Shown here one piece after another: positions 1 to 7,765 of a stretch of DNA of 9,393 nucleotides. The DNA is from Chromatiales bacterium (lineage in GTDB: Bacteria; Pseudomonadota; Gammaproteobacteria; Steroidobacterales; GCA-2729495): positions 1-9,393 of the forward strand of contig JAUWKW010000038.1 in assembly GCA_030614035.1 (NCBI GenBank). The letters are read 5' to 3'. The notes beneath the pieces were generated by a model. That model worked only from the letters and a program-made list of their open reading frames with translations, had not been told where the DNA came from and searched no databases. Position 1 is the stretch's first letter. Each line of letters starts with the position of its first letter. Made by a program: the position numbers and the translations under genes.

Positions 1-1463
1 TCAATTCCTATTACGGCAGACAACTGAGTATGGCGACAGTCCCGGCCGAGGATGCGAAGGTCTACGACATGATCTGTCGCGCGGACACGATGGGTGTGTT
101 TCAGATCGAATCCCGTGCCCAAATGGCCATGCTGCCGCGTCTGCGACCTCGCTGTTATTACGACCTTGTTATCGAAGTCGCGATTATCCGGCCTGGGCCA
201 ATACAGGGTGACATGGTGCATCCGTATTTGCGTCGCCGTAATGGCGAGGAGGCCGTTACTTATCCGAGTCTATCGGTACAGCGAGTTCTCGAGCGCACGC
301 TTGGCGTGCCTATTTTCCAGGAGCAGGTCATGCAGCTTGCGATTGTCGCAGCAGGATTCTCTGCGGGAGAAGCGGACAGTCTGCGCCGTGCAATGGCTGC
401 CTGGAAGCGTCGCGGCGGTCTGGGACCTTTTGAACAGCGTTTGATCGAGGGGATGAGCGAGCGCGGCTATTCACGGCAGTTTGCCCAACAGATTTTCAAT
501 CAAATTCAGGGGTTCGGTGAATATGGATTCCCCGAGTCGCATGCTGCCAGTTTTGCCCTGCTGGTATACGTTTCGGCATGGCTGAAATGCCATGAGCCGG
601 CAGCTTTCACTTGCGCCTTGTTCAACTGTCAGCCCATGGGTTTTTATGCGCCGGCCCAGCTCATTCAGTCCGCCCGGAGGTCAGGCGTGGAAGTGAGGTC
701 AGTGGACGTCAACTGGAGTGAGTGGGATTGCACCCTGGAGAAAACCCCGTCGGGTGTCCCGGCGTTGCGTCTCGGTTTGCGGATGGTCCGTGACTTGTCG
801 GAGCAAGGTGCCTGCCGGATGGTTCAGGTGCGTGCCCAGGGGTTGTTCAACAGCGCTCAGGATCTGTTCGAGCGTACCGGCCTCGATCAGCGCGACTGCG
901 CGGCATTGGCCGCCGCGGATGCGTTGGCCGATATCGCTGGTCACCGGCACCAGGCGCGCTGGCAAGTGGCCGGCTGTGAGCCGCCGCTGCCGTTATTGCC
1001 CAGCATAAAAATTCCTGAAGGTTTGCCGTTGTTAAAGACGCCGACAGAAGGGCAGGCTATTGCGGCGGACTATAACAGCCTCGGATTGACCCTAAGACGC
1101 CATCCATTGGCCTTGCTGCGTGAACAATTGCGCAGACATTCCATATCCAGTGCCGATGAACTTTGGCATATGCCAGGCGATCGGATAGTCCATGCGGCAG
1201 GCTTGGTCGTGGCCCGGCAACGACCCAGCAGCGCGAAAAATGTAACCTTTGTGACTCTGGAGGATGAAACCGGTTGTATCAACCTGATTGTCTGGGAGGC
1301 AGTGGCGGAGCGGCAGAGGCAGCTTCTACTGAATGCGGTATTGCTCGGAGTCTGGGGACGGTTGCAGAGGCAGGACGGAGTCATGCACGTCATCGCCTCT
1401 CAACTTGAGGACCACAGTTTATTGCTGGGAGAGTTGACCGCAAAAAGCCGTGATTTTCACTGA
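1..1463 (+). CDS. dnaE2: Error-prone DNA polymerase DnaE2 (ImuC), 3' part
   Basis: This is the C-terminal part of a C-family DNA polymerase of the DnaE2/ImuC type, which performs mutagenic translesion synthesis with ImuA and ImuB. The frame is open from base 3 to the TGA at 1461-1463, giving 487 visible residues; the PHP domain and start lie left of the window. An ATG at 30 is internal, because the nine residues before it continue the conserved protein (ending GRQLS, then MATVPAED). Family motifs include [52 protein letters not shown] and [14 protein letters not shown]; the AAWKRRGG and [11 protein letters not shown] forms separate DnaE2 from replicative DnaE. A helix-hairpin-helix-like stretch (about visible residues 280-320) is followed by an OB-fold (about 393-470) with [11 protein letters not shown]. 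The protein ends SRDFH, as I recall for DnaE2 proteins. No frameshift is visible. In this family imuA and imuB usually lie upstream, under LexA control; neither can be checked here. Confidence 0.95.
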   Translation, partial: NSYYGRQLSMATVPAEDAKVYDMICRADTMGVFQIESRAQMAMLPRLRPRCYYDLVIEVAIIRPGPIQGDMVHPYLRRRNGEEAVTYPSLSVQRVLERTLGVPIFQEQVMQLAIVAAGFSAGEADSLRRAMAAWKRRGGLGPFEQRLIEGMSERGYSRQFAQQIFNQIQGFGEYGFPESHAASFALLVYVSAWLKCHEPAAFTCALFNCQPMGFYAPAQLIQSARRSGVEVRSVDVNWSEWDCTLEKTPSGVPALRLGLRMVRDLSEQGACRMVQVRAQGLFNSAQDLFERTGLDQRDCAALAAADALADIAGHRHQARWQVAGCEPPLPLLPSIKIPEGLPLLKTPTEGQAIAADYNSLGLTLRRHPLALLREQLRRHSISSADELWHMPGDRIVHAAGLVVARQRPSSAKNVTFVTLEDETGCINLIVWEAVAERQRQLLLNAVLLGVWGRLQRQDGVMHVIASQLEDHSLLLGELTAKSRDFH

Positions 1464-1504
1464 GTGCGAAAACAAAGAGGCAGTGCGGGAAGTGCACAAA
1501 TGAT

Positions 1505-1518
1505 CCGGGGATACCCGG
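1505..1518. terminator. Weak hairpin between convergent genes
   Basis: CCGGG-GATA-CCCGG forms a 5-bp all-GC stem with a 4-nt loop, 41 bases after the dnaE2 stop and 3 bases beyond the stop of the convergent small gene. It is symmetrical, so it could act on both transcripts. Neither side has a real T-tract (CTTCTAAAC on +, ATCATTTG on -), so a role as intrinsic terminator is only a possibility. Confidence 0.22.
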
Positions 1519-1521
1519 CTT

Positions 1522-1776
1522 CTAAACATCGTAATCTTCGAGATCGGTCAGTTCTTCGTCGCTTTGTTTTTTCTCGAGAACTTCCTCGAGGCGTTTGCGC
1601 ATCTTGCCGTCGCGATCGACACCGTCTGGAACTTCGGCTTCTACTTCCGCGATGAGATCTTCAACATCGAACTCGACGGATGTTTCGCCAACATTATCCG
1701 TGCTACCGCCGCTGTCTAATGCGACGTCATCCAATTCGACGTCCTCTTCGATAACGTCATTTTCCCGCTCGTTCAT
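1522..1776 (-). CDS. Small highly acidic hypothetical protein (84 aa)
   Basis: The product is an 84-residue protein of unknown function. The start is the ATG at 1776, because a perfect AAGGAGGT lies 5 nt upstream; the frame could extend 12 codons further to 1812, but that would ignore this site. About 32 of 84 residues are Asp or Glu against about 8 Lys/Arg, so it is strongly negative. There is no signal peptide, membrane segment, Cys or Trp. Residues 1-50 look disordered and acidic. Residues 57-80 (from KMRKRLEEVLEKK) form a charged, probably helical stretch, and the end is LEDYDV. This C-terminal pattern loosely recalls the small PA3496-type proteins of gammaproteobacteria, but I cannot confirm membership. 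It lies downstream of gspF on the same strand but has its own promoter and a CRP-like site, so it is probably an independent unit. The good ribosome site, promoter and biased composition argue that it is real. Confidence 0.75.
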   Translation of the reverse strand: MNERENDVIEEDVELDDVALDSGGSTDNVGETSVEFDVEDLIAEVEAEVPDGVDRDGKMRKRLEEVLEKKQSDEELTDLEDYDV

Positions 1777-1781
1777 AAAAG

Positions 1782-1789
1782 ACCTCCTT
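1782..1789 (-). promoter_or_regulatory. Perfect Shine-Dalgarno of the small acidic gene
   Basis: On the - strand this reads AAGGAGGT, complementary over all 8 bases to the 16S rRNA 3' end, with a 5-nt spacer (CTTTT) before the ATG at 1776. It decides the start over the in-frame ATG at 1812 and predicts strong translation. Confidence 0.85.
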
Positions 1790-1838
1790 CGTACAGAGCT
1801 CGTTATGATCATGCTTAGAACGATATGTCGTCGCCGCT

Positions 1839-1867
1839 TTTATAAGCCCAAACTTTGCGTTTGGCAA
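1839..1867 (-). promoter_or_regulatory. Sigma70-type promoter of the small acidic gene
   Basis: On the - strand the -35 box is TTGCCA (1867-1862, 5 of 6 matches to TTGACA). A 17-nt spacer follows, then the -10 box TATAAA (1844-1839, 5 of 6 matches to TATAAT). Transcription would start near 1832 and give a leader of about 55 nt before the ATG at 1776. The near-consensus boxes, optimal spacing and downstream gene with a perfect ribosome site make this the best promoter in the window. Confidence 0.72.
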
Positions 1868-1895
1868 GAACCTGGGTAGCACTTTTTGATGAAAC

Positions 1896-1911
1896 TGTGA
1901 CCCTGGTCACA
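1896..1911. promoter_or_regulatory. Perfect CRP/Vfr/Clp-type operator palindrome
   Basis: The sequence is TGTGA-CCCTGG-TCACA, which is both consensus half-sites of CRP-family regulators with the canonical 6-bp spacing; the full inverted repeat is 7 bp per arm around CT. Its centre (1903.5) lies at about -71.5 from the predicted start near 1832 of the small acidic gene. That is one of the helical-phase positions at which CRP activates class I promoters. It lies after the gspF stop, so its likely target is the small gene rather than the gsp operon. Confidence 0.62.
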
Positions 1912-1983
1912 ATCCCTGCTCCGCGACGTTGCGGGGGACTCTTGCGCGGATAATTCAGGCGAGTAAATAGGTTGCGAACCGGA

Positions 1984-3198
1984 TCAGCCGACCAGTTCGT
2001 TCAGTTGGAATATTGGCAACAGGATGGCCAGCACGATCAGCAATACCATCGCACCCATGCCAATGATCAGGGCCGGTTCGAGGATGTTGAGCAAGGTACC
2101 GATTAGTCCATCCATTTCCCGCTCCTGATTGCTTGCTGCCCGTTCCAACATGGTTTCCAGCTGACCGCTGGCCTCTCCGCTGGAAATCAAGTGAATGCAT
2201 AGCGGCGGGAAATGCCCGCTATCACCCAACGATTTGCCAATGCCTTCGCCCTCACGGATACGCAGTGCAGCAGCTTCGACAGCCGCTTTCATCGGCATAT
2301 TCGTGACGACTTGTGCCGATATGTGCAGTCCTTCGAGAATCGGTACACCACTGCCCATCAGGATGCTGAACGTGCGGGTGAATCGCGCGGTATTGTAGCC
2401 GCGGACCAGGCGGCCAACCAATGGAACGCGTAACAGAAACCGGTCAAATTGTTCGCGGGGCCCCGGTTGTTGAAGCAATTTCCAGGCGCCAATCGCCAGC
2501 GCAATCAGGACTGCCAGCATAAGAATGCCGTAGCTTTGTAGAAACTCGCTCAGGCCGATAAGAAAAGATGTCAGCATCGGCAATTCTCGATCGGTGTTGG
2601 CAAAAACTCCCACGACCTTCGGCACAACATAGGCCAACATGCCACTGACGATGGCCACGGCTAGCACCGTTAGCACGATCGGATAAATCATTGCGTTGAG
2701 TACCTTTTGGCGCAGTTCCTGCCGACTCTCCGTGTAATCGGCGAGCCGTTCCAGGACCGCGTCGAGGTGACCGGATTGTTCGCCGGCAGCGACGGTGGCG
2801 CAATACAAATCCGGGAATGCCTTGGGAAATTCCGCCAGTCCATCGGCGAAGCTAAAGCCCTCCATGACCCGGGCGCGAACGCCTAATACAATGCTCTGTA
2901 CACGCGGGGTTTCATTTTGTTCGCCGATGGCGAGTAGCGATTCTTCCAGCGGCATCGATGCCTGCACGAGGGTGGCGAGTTGACGGGTAATCAACGCCAG
3001 GTCGGTCGGCGACAGACTGCGCCGGAACGAGATGTCGAATTTTCGCGAGGCTTCCTTCTCCGCCACCTCGGTGACGGCGATCGGCAGGAGCTGCCGATCG
3101 CGGAGCAACTGCCGCACCTGCCGCGGCGTTTCGCCTTCTAGGACACCCTTTTTTTCCTTGCCCGAAGGATCTACTGCCGTGTATTCAAATGCTCCCAT
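1984..3198 (-). CDS. gspF: Type II secretion inner-membrane platform protein GspF
   Basis: GspF is the polytopic inner-membrane protein at the centre of the type II secretion assembly platform, where it couples the GspE ATPase to pseudopilus growth. The product has 404 residues, the usual family length. It begins MGAFEYTAVDPSGK, the typical GspF start with the small N-terminal domain. Two T2SF repeats follow: residues about 69-192, opening LALITRQLATLVQA, and about 272-394, with the parallel FTRTFSILMGSGVPILEGL. Each carries the matching hinge motif (AAGEQSGHLDAVLE and SSGEASGQLETMLE). Three membrane helices are visible near 171-192, 223-241 and 373-396. The ATG shares one base with the gspE stop (TGATG), and no strong ribosome site precedes it, so translation is probably coupled to gspE. 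It is the last gene of the operon; the pseudopilin gene gspG, which usually follows, is absent. Confidence 0.96.
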   Translation of the reverse strand: MGAFEYTAVDPSGKEKKGVLEGETPRQVRQLLRDRQLLPIAVTEVAEKEASRKFDISFRRSLSPTDLALITRQLATLVQASMPLEESLLAIGEQNETPRVQSIVLGVRARVMEGFSFADGLAEFPKAFPDLYCATVAAGEQSGHLDAVLERLADYTESRQELRQKVLNAMIYPIVLTVLAVAIVSGMLAYVVPKVVGVFANTDRELPMLTSFLIGLSEFLQSYGILMLAVLIALAIGAWKLLQQPGPREQFDRFLLRVPLVGRLVRGYNTARFTRTFSILMGSGVPILEGLHISAQVVTNMPMKAAVEAAALRIREGEGIGKSLGDSGHFPPLCIHLISSGEASGQLETMLERAASNQEREMDGLIGTLLNILEPALIIGMGAMVLLIVLAILLPIFQLNELVG

Positions 3199-4751
3199 CA
3201 GTCGGAGCGAGTCACGCGAACGGATTCTTCCAGCGTCGTCACTCCGGCCCTGACCTTGTCAAGACCATCATCACGAATGCTCGGACTCAGAGTGCGGGCG
3301 TATTTCTCCAAGTCGTGTTCCGCCGCGCCGTCGTGAATCATCGCGCGCAGGCGGTCGTCGATCGCGACCAGTTCATAGATTCCGGTGCGGCCGCTGAAGC
3401 CACTCGGGCTGCCGGCCATCTCGGGTGGGGCATGATACAGCGTTGGCGGGTTCGCTGGATCGGCGCCCAGCAATTTGCACTCATACTCTGAAGCCGGGTA
3501 CCCAGTCTTGATGTCCGGATCCAGAACGCGCACCAGGCGCTGGGCCAGCACGCCGATCAGGCTGGACGCCAGCAAAAACGGTTCGACTCCCATGTCACGC
3601 AACCGGGTAACCGTCCCGACGGCCGTGTTGGTATGCAGGGTCGACAAGACCAGGTGGCCGGTCAGGCTGGCCTGCACGGCAATTTCCGCCGTTTCCAGGT
3701 CACGGATCTCGCCGACCATGACCACGTCCGGGTCTTGCCGCAGTATCGCGCGCAGGCCTCGAGCGAACGTCATGTCGACCTTGGTGTTGACCTGGGTTTG
3801 GCCGATACCGTCGATGTAGTACTCGATCGGGTCCTCCACTGTCATGATATTGCGCGTGTCGTTATTGATCTGCTCCAAAGCGGCATACAGCGTCGTGGTT
3901 TTGCCGGATCCGGTGGGACCGGTGACCAGGATGATGCCGTGGGCGCGGTGAATCAGCTCCGAAGTGGTTCGCTGAGTTGCTTCCGCCATGCCCAGCGACT
4001 GAAGACTGAGTCGACCCGCCTGCTTGTCGAGTAGCCGCATGACCACGCGTTCGCCGTGGCCCGACGGAATCGTCGACACCCTGACGTCCACCGAACGTCC
4101 GGCGATGCGCAATGAGATCCGGCCATCCTGGGGCAAGCGTTTTTCAGCGATGTCCAGCCGCGACATGACTTTGATTCTCGACACGACCAATGGTGCAACG
4201 GCCCGGCGGGACTCCAGCACCTCGCGCAAGACACCATCGACGCGAAACCGGATGACAAGACGGTTCTCGAACGGTTCGATGTGGATATCGGAAGCGTTTT
4301 CCTTGATTGCCGAGGTCAGGACTGCATTGATCAACCGGATAATTGGCGCGTCGTCTTCGCTCTCGAGCAGATCGGACGGTTCTGGCAACTCCTGCGCGAC
4401 CTTGAACAGGTCCGCGTCATCGCTGAGCCCCCCGACCATTTCCATCGTGTCCCGGGAGTCTTGCTCGTAGGTTTCGTTGAGCAGTGTTTCGAACTCGTCG
4501 ACTGATACCAAGCGCGTGATCAACGGGCCCCCGGCGACGCGGCGGGCCTCGGTCAGGCTGGTTGGGCTGGCATTTCTCCGAACGATTGTCAGGTAGCCAT
4601 CGTCCTGGCGCCCATGGATCAGAATGCCGTGGCGCTTGGCAAATATGAATGGCAGTACGCTGCCGCCAGCCTCGTTCCCGTCGGCAGGCACCGCTTGAAC
4701 GTCGCCGGGCAACTCGTCAGGCAAGCTATCGGGGTCAATGACGGGCGCCAC
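3198..4751 (-). CDS. gspE: Type II secretion ATPase GspE, tetracysteine site lost
   Basis: GspE is the cytoplasmic hexameric ATPase that powers pseudopilus assembly, docking on GspF and (elsewhere in the genome) GspL. I take the GTG at 4751 as start (517 aa): GGAG lies 7 nt upstream, and the codon sits one base after the gspD stop. An ATG at 4814 would add 21 residues but lies inside gspD without a ribosome site. The N-terminal region to about residue 125 is variable; an N2E domain follows (ASDIHIEP near 153-160, then LPQDGRISLR). The ATPase core shows Walker A GPTGSGKT (278-285), an Asp box with VEDPIEYY (about 305-312), Walker B VVMVGEIRD (343-351) and a His box LTGHLVLSTLHTN (364-376). The loop before GRTGIYEL normally carries two CxxC pairs; here the positions read LDPDIK and EMAGSPSGF, so the zinc site is gone. 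The catalytic motifs are intact. Confidence 0.95.
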   Translation of the reverse strand: MAPVIDPDSLPDELPGDVQAVPADGNEAGGSVLPFIFAKRHGILIHGRQDDGYLTIVRRNASPTSLTEARRVAGGPLITRLVSVDEFETLLNETYEQDSRDTMEMVGGLSDDADLFKVAQELPEPSDLLESEDDAPIIRLINAVLTSAIKENASDIHIEPFENRLVIRFRVDGVLREVLESRRAVAPLVVSRIKVMSRLDIAEKRLPQDGRISLRIAGRSVDVRVSTIPSGHGERVVMRLLDKQAGRLSLQSLGMAEATQRTTSELIHRAHGIILVTGPTGSGKTTTLYAALEQINNDTRNIMTVEDPIEYYIDGIGQTQVNTKVDMTFARGLRAILRQDPDVVMVGEIRDLETAEIAVQASLTGHLVLSTLHTNTAVGTVTRLRDMGVEPFLLASSLIGVLAQRLVRVLDPDIKTGYPASEYECKLLGADPANPPTLYHAPPEMAGSPSGFSGRTGIYELVAIDDRLRAMIHDGAAEHDLEKYARTLSPSIRDDGLDKVRAGVTTLEESVRVTRSD

Positions 4752-4752
4752 G

Positions 4753-6768
4753 TTAGTACTCCGGCGCGGCAGTATCGGTGTTTCCGTCCGCTTGGTCGGC
4801 ATCGCCGCCCGCATCGCTGGGAGTCAGCCCGCGCAGATCCAGCACCTGTGTTGGTTGTCCGCTTTGTTCGAGTTCGGGCAGCAGCGGGCGAAGCTGGTCA
4901 CCTTTCAGCAGGCCAATGTCTCTATCCACGCCGAGTTGAATATCGCGGATCAGGCTGTATTTCGCATTGGTTTCAAATGCCGCGTCGACGCTGTCACGGA
5001 TGATCGTCGGCTTGATAAAAAACATCAGGTTGGTTTTGACGTACTGGACTTTCTTGGCCCGGAACAAGACGCCGAGCAACGGTATACTGCTGAGCACCGG
5101 CACGCGTTGCTCGCTTTCCCGGACGTCATCCTGGATTAGCCCACCGATCACCAGCGTACCGCCGTCCTCGACGATGACCGTGGTCGTGATCGTGCGGTTG
5201 TTGGTGATCAGGTCCACCGCCTGCGTACTGTCGGTGAGCGTGGAAATCTCCTGCTCAATTTTCAACAACACCGCGTCGCCCTCGTTGATCTGTGGCGTGA
5301 TTTTCAGCGTCAGCCCGACCTGCTCGCGCTCGACCGTCGTAAATGGATTGACGGTGGCGCCGCCGGCCACGGGGGTCGTGAAACTACCGGTGACGAACGG
5401 CACTTCCTGGCCGACCTGGATCTGCGCCTCTTCGTTGTCCATCATCACCAGTGTCGGCGTGGCCATGATGTTGTTGTCGGCGTCGCTCTGCAACGCTCTG
5501 ATTACCGCTGCAAAGCTGAGTCCACTGTCGGACAGCCGTCCGACCGCGCCGGTGATGCCTGGCGGGACCGTTATAGCAGCGTCTGCCGCGGCGGCCGCAG
5601 CGAGATCGGCCACACCGCCCGGAACGATCGGGAAATCGGTGGCGGCCGCGCTGTAATCATCATCGAAGACCGCCCAGGTGATGCCGAACTCGGCCGCTTT
5701 GTCCACCCCTACCTCGACGATGATGGTTTCGATCAACACCTGCGCACGGCGGATATCGAGGCGGTCGATGACGCTCATCATCGAGCGCATGGTCTTGGGC
5801 GGTGCCGTTATAACCAAGGCGTTGGTTTGTTCGTCAGCCCATATCGTCACATCGACCACACCCCCGTTTGCTTGTGCGCCAGCTGCTATGGAGTATTGCG
5901 CATCGAGCTTGGTGGCCAGTTCTTCCGCGCTGGCATAGCGCAGGTAGCGCACCCGCGTGTCACCACCCTGCTCGAGCGGCGTGTCCAGATGCGTGACCAG
6001 AGTGCGAATCCGCAAGCGCTCGGACTTGTCGCCGCTGATCAGTACGCTGTTAGTGCGCTCATCGGCCACGACAGTCGTTGTCGGGCCACCTCCGGCGGCA
6101 CGCGCTCCCTGCTGCAGTGCGGTCACGACGCGAACAGTTTCACCAGCAGAGGCGTGCTCCAGCCGGATGACTTCGTAATCCTCATCGCTTTCCTGGTCGA
6201 TGCGCCGAACGATGCGCAACACGCGATCGACGTTGGCCGCGCGGTCGGAAATGATCAGCAGGTTTGACGCGGGATGTGCTGCCAGGTGCCCGTACTGCGG
6301 GATCAATGGTCGCAGGATCGGGACCAACTGCGCGGCGGCGACGTTCCTGACCGGCACCACCTGGGTCACGATGTCATCCGGTCGTTGCCCTCCGGCCATG
6401 GTTTCCCAGCCGGGCATCTGCCGCGCATTGGCATCTGGCAGAATCTTGATGACATCGCCGGACGGGACCGCAACAAACCCGTAGACCGCCAGAATCGACA
6501 AGAATGCCTCGTAGAAGGCGTCCGGGCTCATCGGCGTAGTCGACAACATGGTCACCTTGGCCGTGACTCGCGGATCAATGACGAAATTTCTGCCGGTCAC
6601 TTCGCCGACCGCTTCGATGATCTGGCGGATATCGGCATCTTTGTAATTCGGCGTGATCGTCGCGCCCTGCGCCTGGCCGGAAACCGGGTTCAGCGTGCCG
6701 GCAAAAACCAGGCACACGGAAATTACTGAACAAATCAGCTGACGGATCGCCTTAAATACGCTTGTCAT
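4753..6768 (-). CDS. gspD: Type II secretion outer-membrane secretin GspD
   Basis: GspD forms the multimeric outer-membrane channel through which folded exoproteins leave the periplasm. The product has 671 residues. An N-terminal signal peptide is visible (hydrophobic core about 8-24, cleavage probably near 33-36), with no convincing lipobox. The N0 domain (about 36-112, with NYKDADIRQIIEAVGEVTGRNFV) is followed by N1 (about 130-193), N2 (196-263) and N3 (270-341) modules. The secretin core (about 342-588) contains VLIETIIVEVGV, the QVGQEVPFVTG loop, VEDGGTLVIGGL and the signature VPVLSSIPLLGVLFR, ending in MFFIKPTII. An Ala-rich linker (389-398) lies within the core. The tail of about 80 residues could hold a pilotin-binding S-domain and ends in an acidic, probably flexible stretch. 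The ATG overlaps the gspC stop by 4 nt (ATGA) without a clear ribosome site, which suggests coupled translation. Confidence 0.96.
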   Translation of the reverse strand: MTSVFKAIRQLICSVISVCLVFAGTLNPVSGQAQGATITPNYKDADIRQIIEAVGEVTGRNFVIDPRVTAKVTMLSTTPMSPDAFYEAFLSILAVYGFVAVPSGDVIKILPDANARQMPGWETMAGGQRPDDIVTQVVPVRNVAAAQLVPILRPLIPQYGHLAAHPASNLLIISDRAANVDRVLRIVRRIDQESDEDYEVIRLEHASAGETVRVVTALQQGARAAGGGPTTTVVADERTNSVLISGDKSERLRIRTLVTHLDTPLEQGGDTRVRYLRYASAEELATKLDAQYSIAAGAQANGGVVDVTIWADEQTNALVITAPPKTMRSMMSVIDRLDIRRAQVLIETIIVEVGVDKAAEFGITWAVFDDDYSAAATDFPIVPGGVADLAAAAAADAAITVPPGITGAVGRLSDSGLSFAAVIRALQSDADNNIMATPTLVMMDNEEAQIQVGQEVPFVTGSFTTPVAGGATVNPFTTVEREQVGLTLKITPQINEGDAVLLKIEQEISTLTDSTQAVDLITNNRTITTTVIVEDGGTLVIGGLIQDDVRESEQRVPVLSSIPLLGVLFRAKKVQYVKTNLMFFIKPTIIRDSVDAAFETNAKYSLIRDIQLGVDRDIGLLKGDQLRPLLPELEQSGQPTQVLDLRGLTPSDAGGDADQADGNTDTAAPEY
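4759..4762 (-). promoter_or_regulatory. Shine-Dalgarno deciding the gspE GTG start
   Basis: The - strand reads CCGGAG, then 7 nt that include the gspD TAA, then GTG at 4751. The site lies in the last codons of gspD. It favours a GTG start directly after gspD over the ATG at 4814, which has no comparable site. Confidence 0.6.
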
Positions 6769-7739
6769 TGGCGGGCTCGGCCCTGGTTATCCAACTGGCT
6801 CACATCGACGCTCAGCGAAACTGGCTGTCCATTGCGTTCGAGGGTTAGGGTGACTTGGGTGGCATCACTGAGTGTGCTAAAAGCTTCCATGCCCTGAGCT
6901 GGATTATTCAGGGCCATGCCATTGATTTCTGTGACCAAATCCCCAGGCCGCAGCCCAAGACTGGCAAAGGCCCGCCGGTCACGGCCCGGGTATACGCGAT
7001 AACCTTGCAGTTGTCCATTTGGCATGTAGGGCTGCGGGCGGACGATGTCGGAAAAGCGAGCCGCATTCTGTCCCATCAGGTTCTGTACGTTAGTGGGCAG
7101 CGCCCTTGCGGCACGGTTGGCGGCCGAACCGGTTCTGGGCCTGGCTGCAGTGCCGCCGACGGACTGCTGCGGCAAGCGCAGCGTTTCGAGGATACCGCCG
7201 CGGTTCAATATGACCCGGTCTGGCAGTACCTGATGCAGAACCGCCCCACCAGGAATCGGATCGTCGATGAAAAAGACGTTTTCGTTGCCCGTACCGTCGG
7301 CGATGATTGCGTGCGCTTGACTCGCGTCATCGGCTGCGACCGTGCCACGCAGTTGCAGATTCATGCGCGTATCCGGTGCGTTGACGGTTTCCACCGGCGC
7401 CGGAGTCGCGTCGGCGGCGCGTTCCCCAACCAGGTGCGGCGCGGCGCTTGCATCGTAATCGGTGGTGGTCCCACGCGATGTTGAGGTGACAGCAGGCACG
7501 GTGGATGCGGTCCACTCGACGCCGTCGCCAACCGGAATCAGCAACCAGAATAATTGTGCCAGGTAGTAAGCAATGCCGATCGCCAACAGCGCTGAGACCC
7601 AGAACGGCAAACGCAGGCTGGCGCTGGCCGCGAGTTCGGCTGGTGAGTAAGACCGCCACTGCGCGATCTTTTGGGAAAGGTTCACTGCTGCGAGCCTATA
7701 GCTGTAGTCCATTACGAGCTGTCGGATCCGGGCCTGCAC
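6765..7739 (-). CDS. gspC: Type II secretion clamp protein GspC with PDZ domain
   Basis: GspC is a bitopic inner-membrane protein that links the inner-membrane platform to the periplasmic N0 domain of the GspD secretin. I place the start at the GTG at 7739 (324 aa): GGGAG lies 5 nt upstream, and the predicted transcript starts near 7759. A GTG at 7757 (330 aa) and an ATG at 7712 are alternatives; an in-frame stop lies just above 7757. The order is a cytoplasmic N-terminus (1-45), one membrane helix (about 46-70), a Thr/Ser/Ala-rich linker, the homology region (about 124-191, with MNLQLRGTVA, AIIADG and a Gly-rich turn before ILETLRLP), a second Ala/Arg-rich linker, and a PDZ domain (about 244-308, with GYRVYPGRD, LGLRPGDLVTEINGMAL and VTLTLERNG). 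Overall sequence conservation of GspC is low, so the call rests on this architecture and on its place before gspD. It is the first gene of the operon. Confidence 0.92.
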   Translation of the reverse strand: MQARIRQLVMDYSYRLAAVNLSQKIAQWRSYSPAELAASASLRLPFWVSALLAIGIAYYLAQLFWLLIPVGDGVEWTASTVPAVTSTSRGTTTDYDASAAPHLVGERAADATPAPVETVNAPDTRMNLQLRGTVAADDASQAHAIIADGTGNENVFFIDDPIPGGAVLHQVLPDRVILNRGGILETLRLPQQSVGGTAARPRTGSAANRAARALPTNVQNLMGQNAARFSDIVRPQPYMPNGQLQGYRVYPGRDRRAFASLGLRPGDLVTEINGMALNNPAQGMEAFSTLSDATQVTLTLERNGQPVSLSVDVSQLDNQGRARQ

Positions 7740-7765
7740 CGAAACTCCCGGAGCCACCGTTGGTC

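Noticed and set aside
30..32. ATG as the start of dnaE2
   Set aside because: The open frame continues to the left edge with residues typical of the family, so this Met is internal and the gene is truncated by the window.
1896..1911. The TGTGACC-CT-GGTCACA inverted repeat as a gspF terminator
   Set aside because: A 2-nt loop is too tight for a stable hairpin and no T-tract follows on the - strand; the exact CRP half-sites explain it better.
4967..5656. 229-codon frame on the + strand
   Set aside because: It lies entirely antisense to gspD; its Ser/Thr/Val-rich translation is what the reverse strand of the secretin core would give.
6855..7484. 209-codon frame on the + strand
   Set aside because: It is antisense to gspC, has no domain signature, and the opposite strand encodes a complete GspC architecture.
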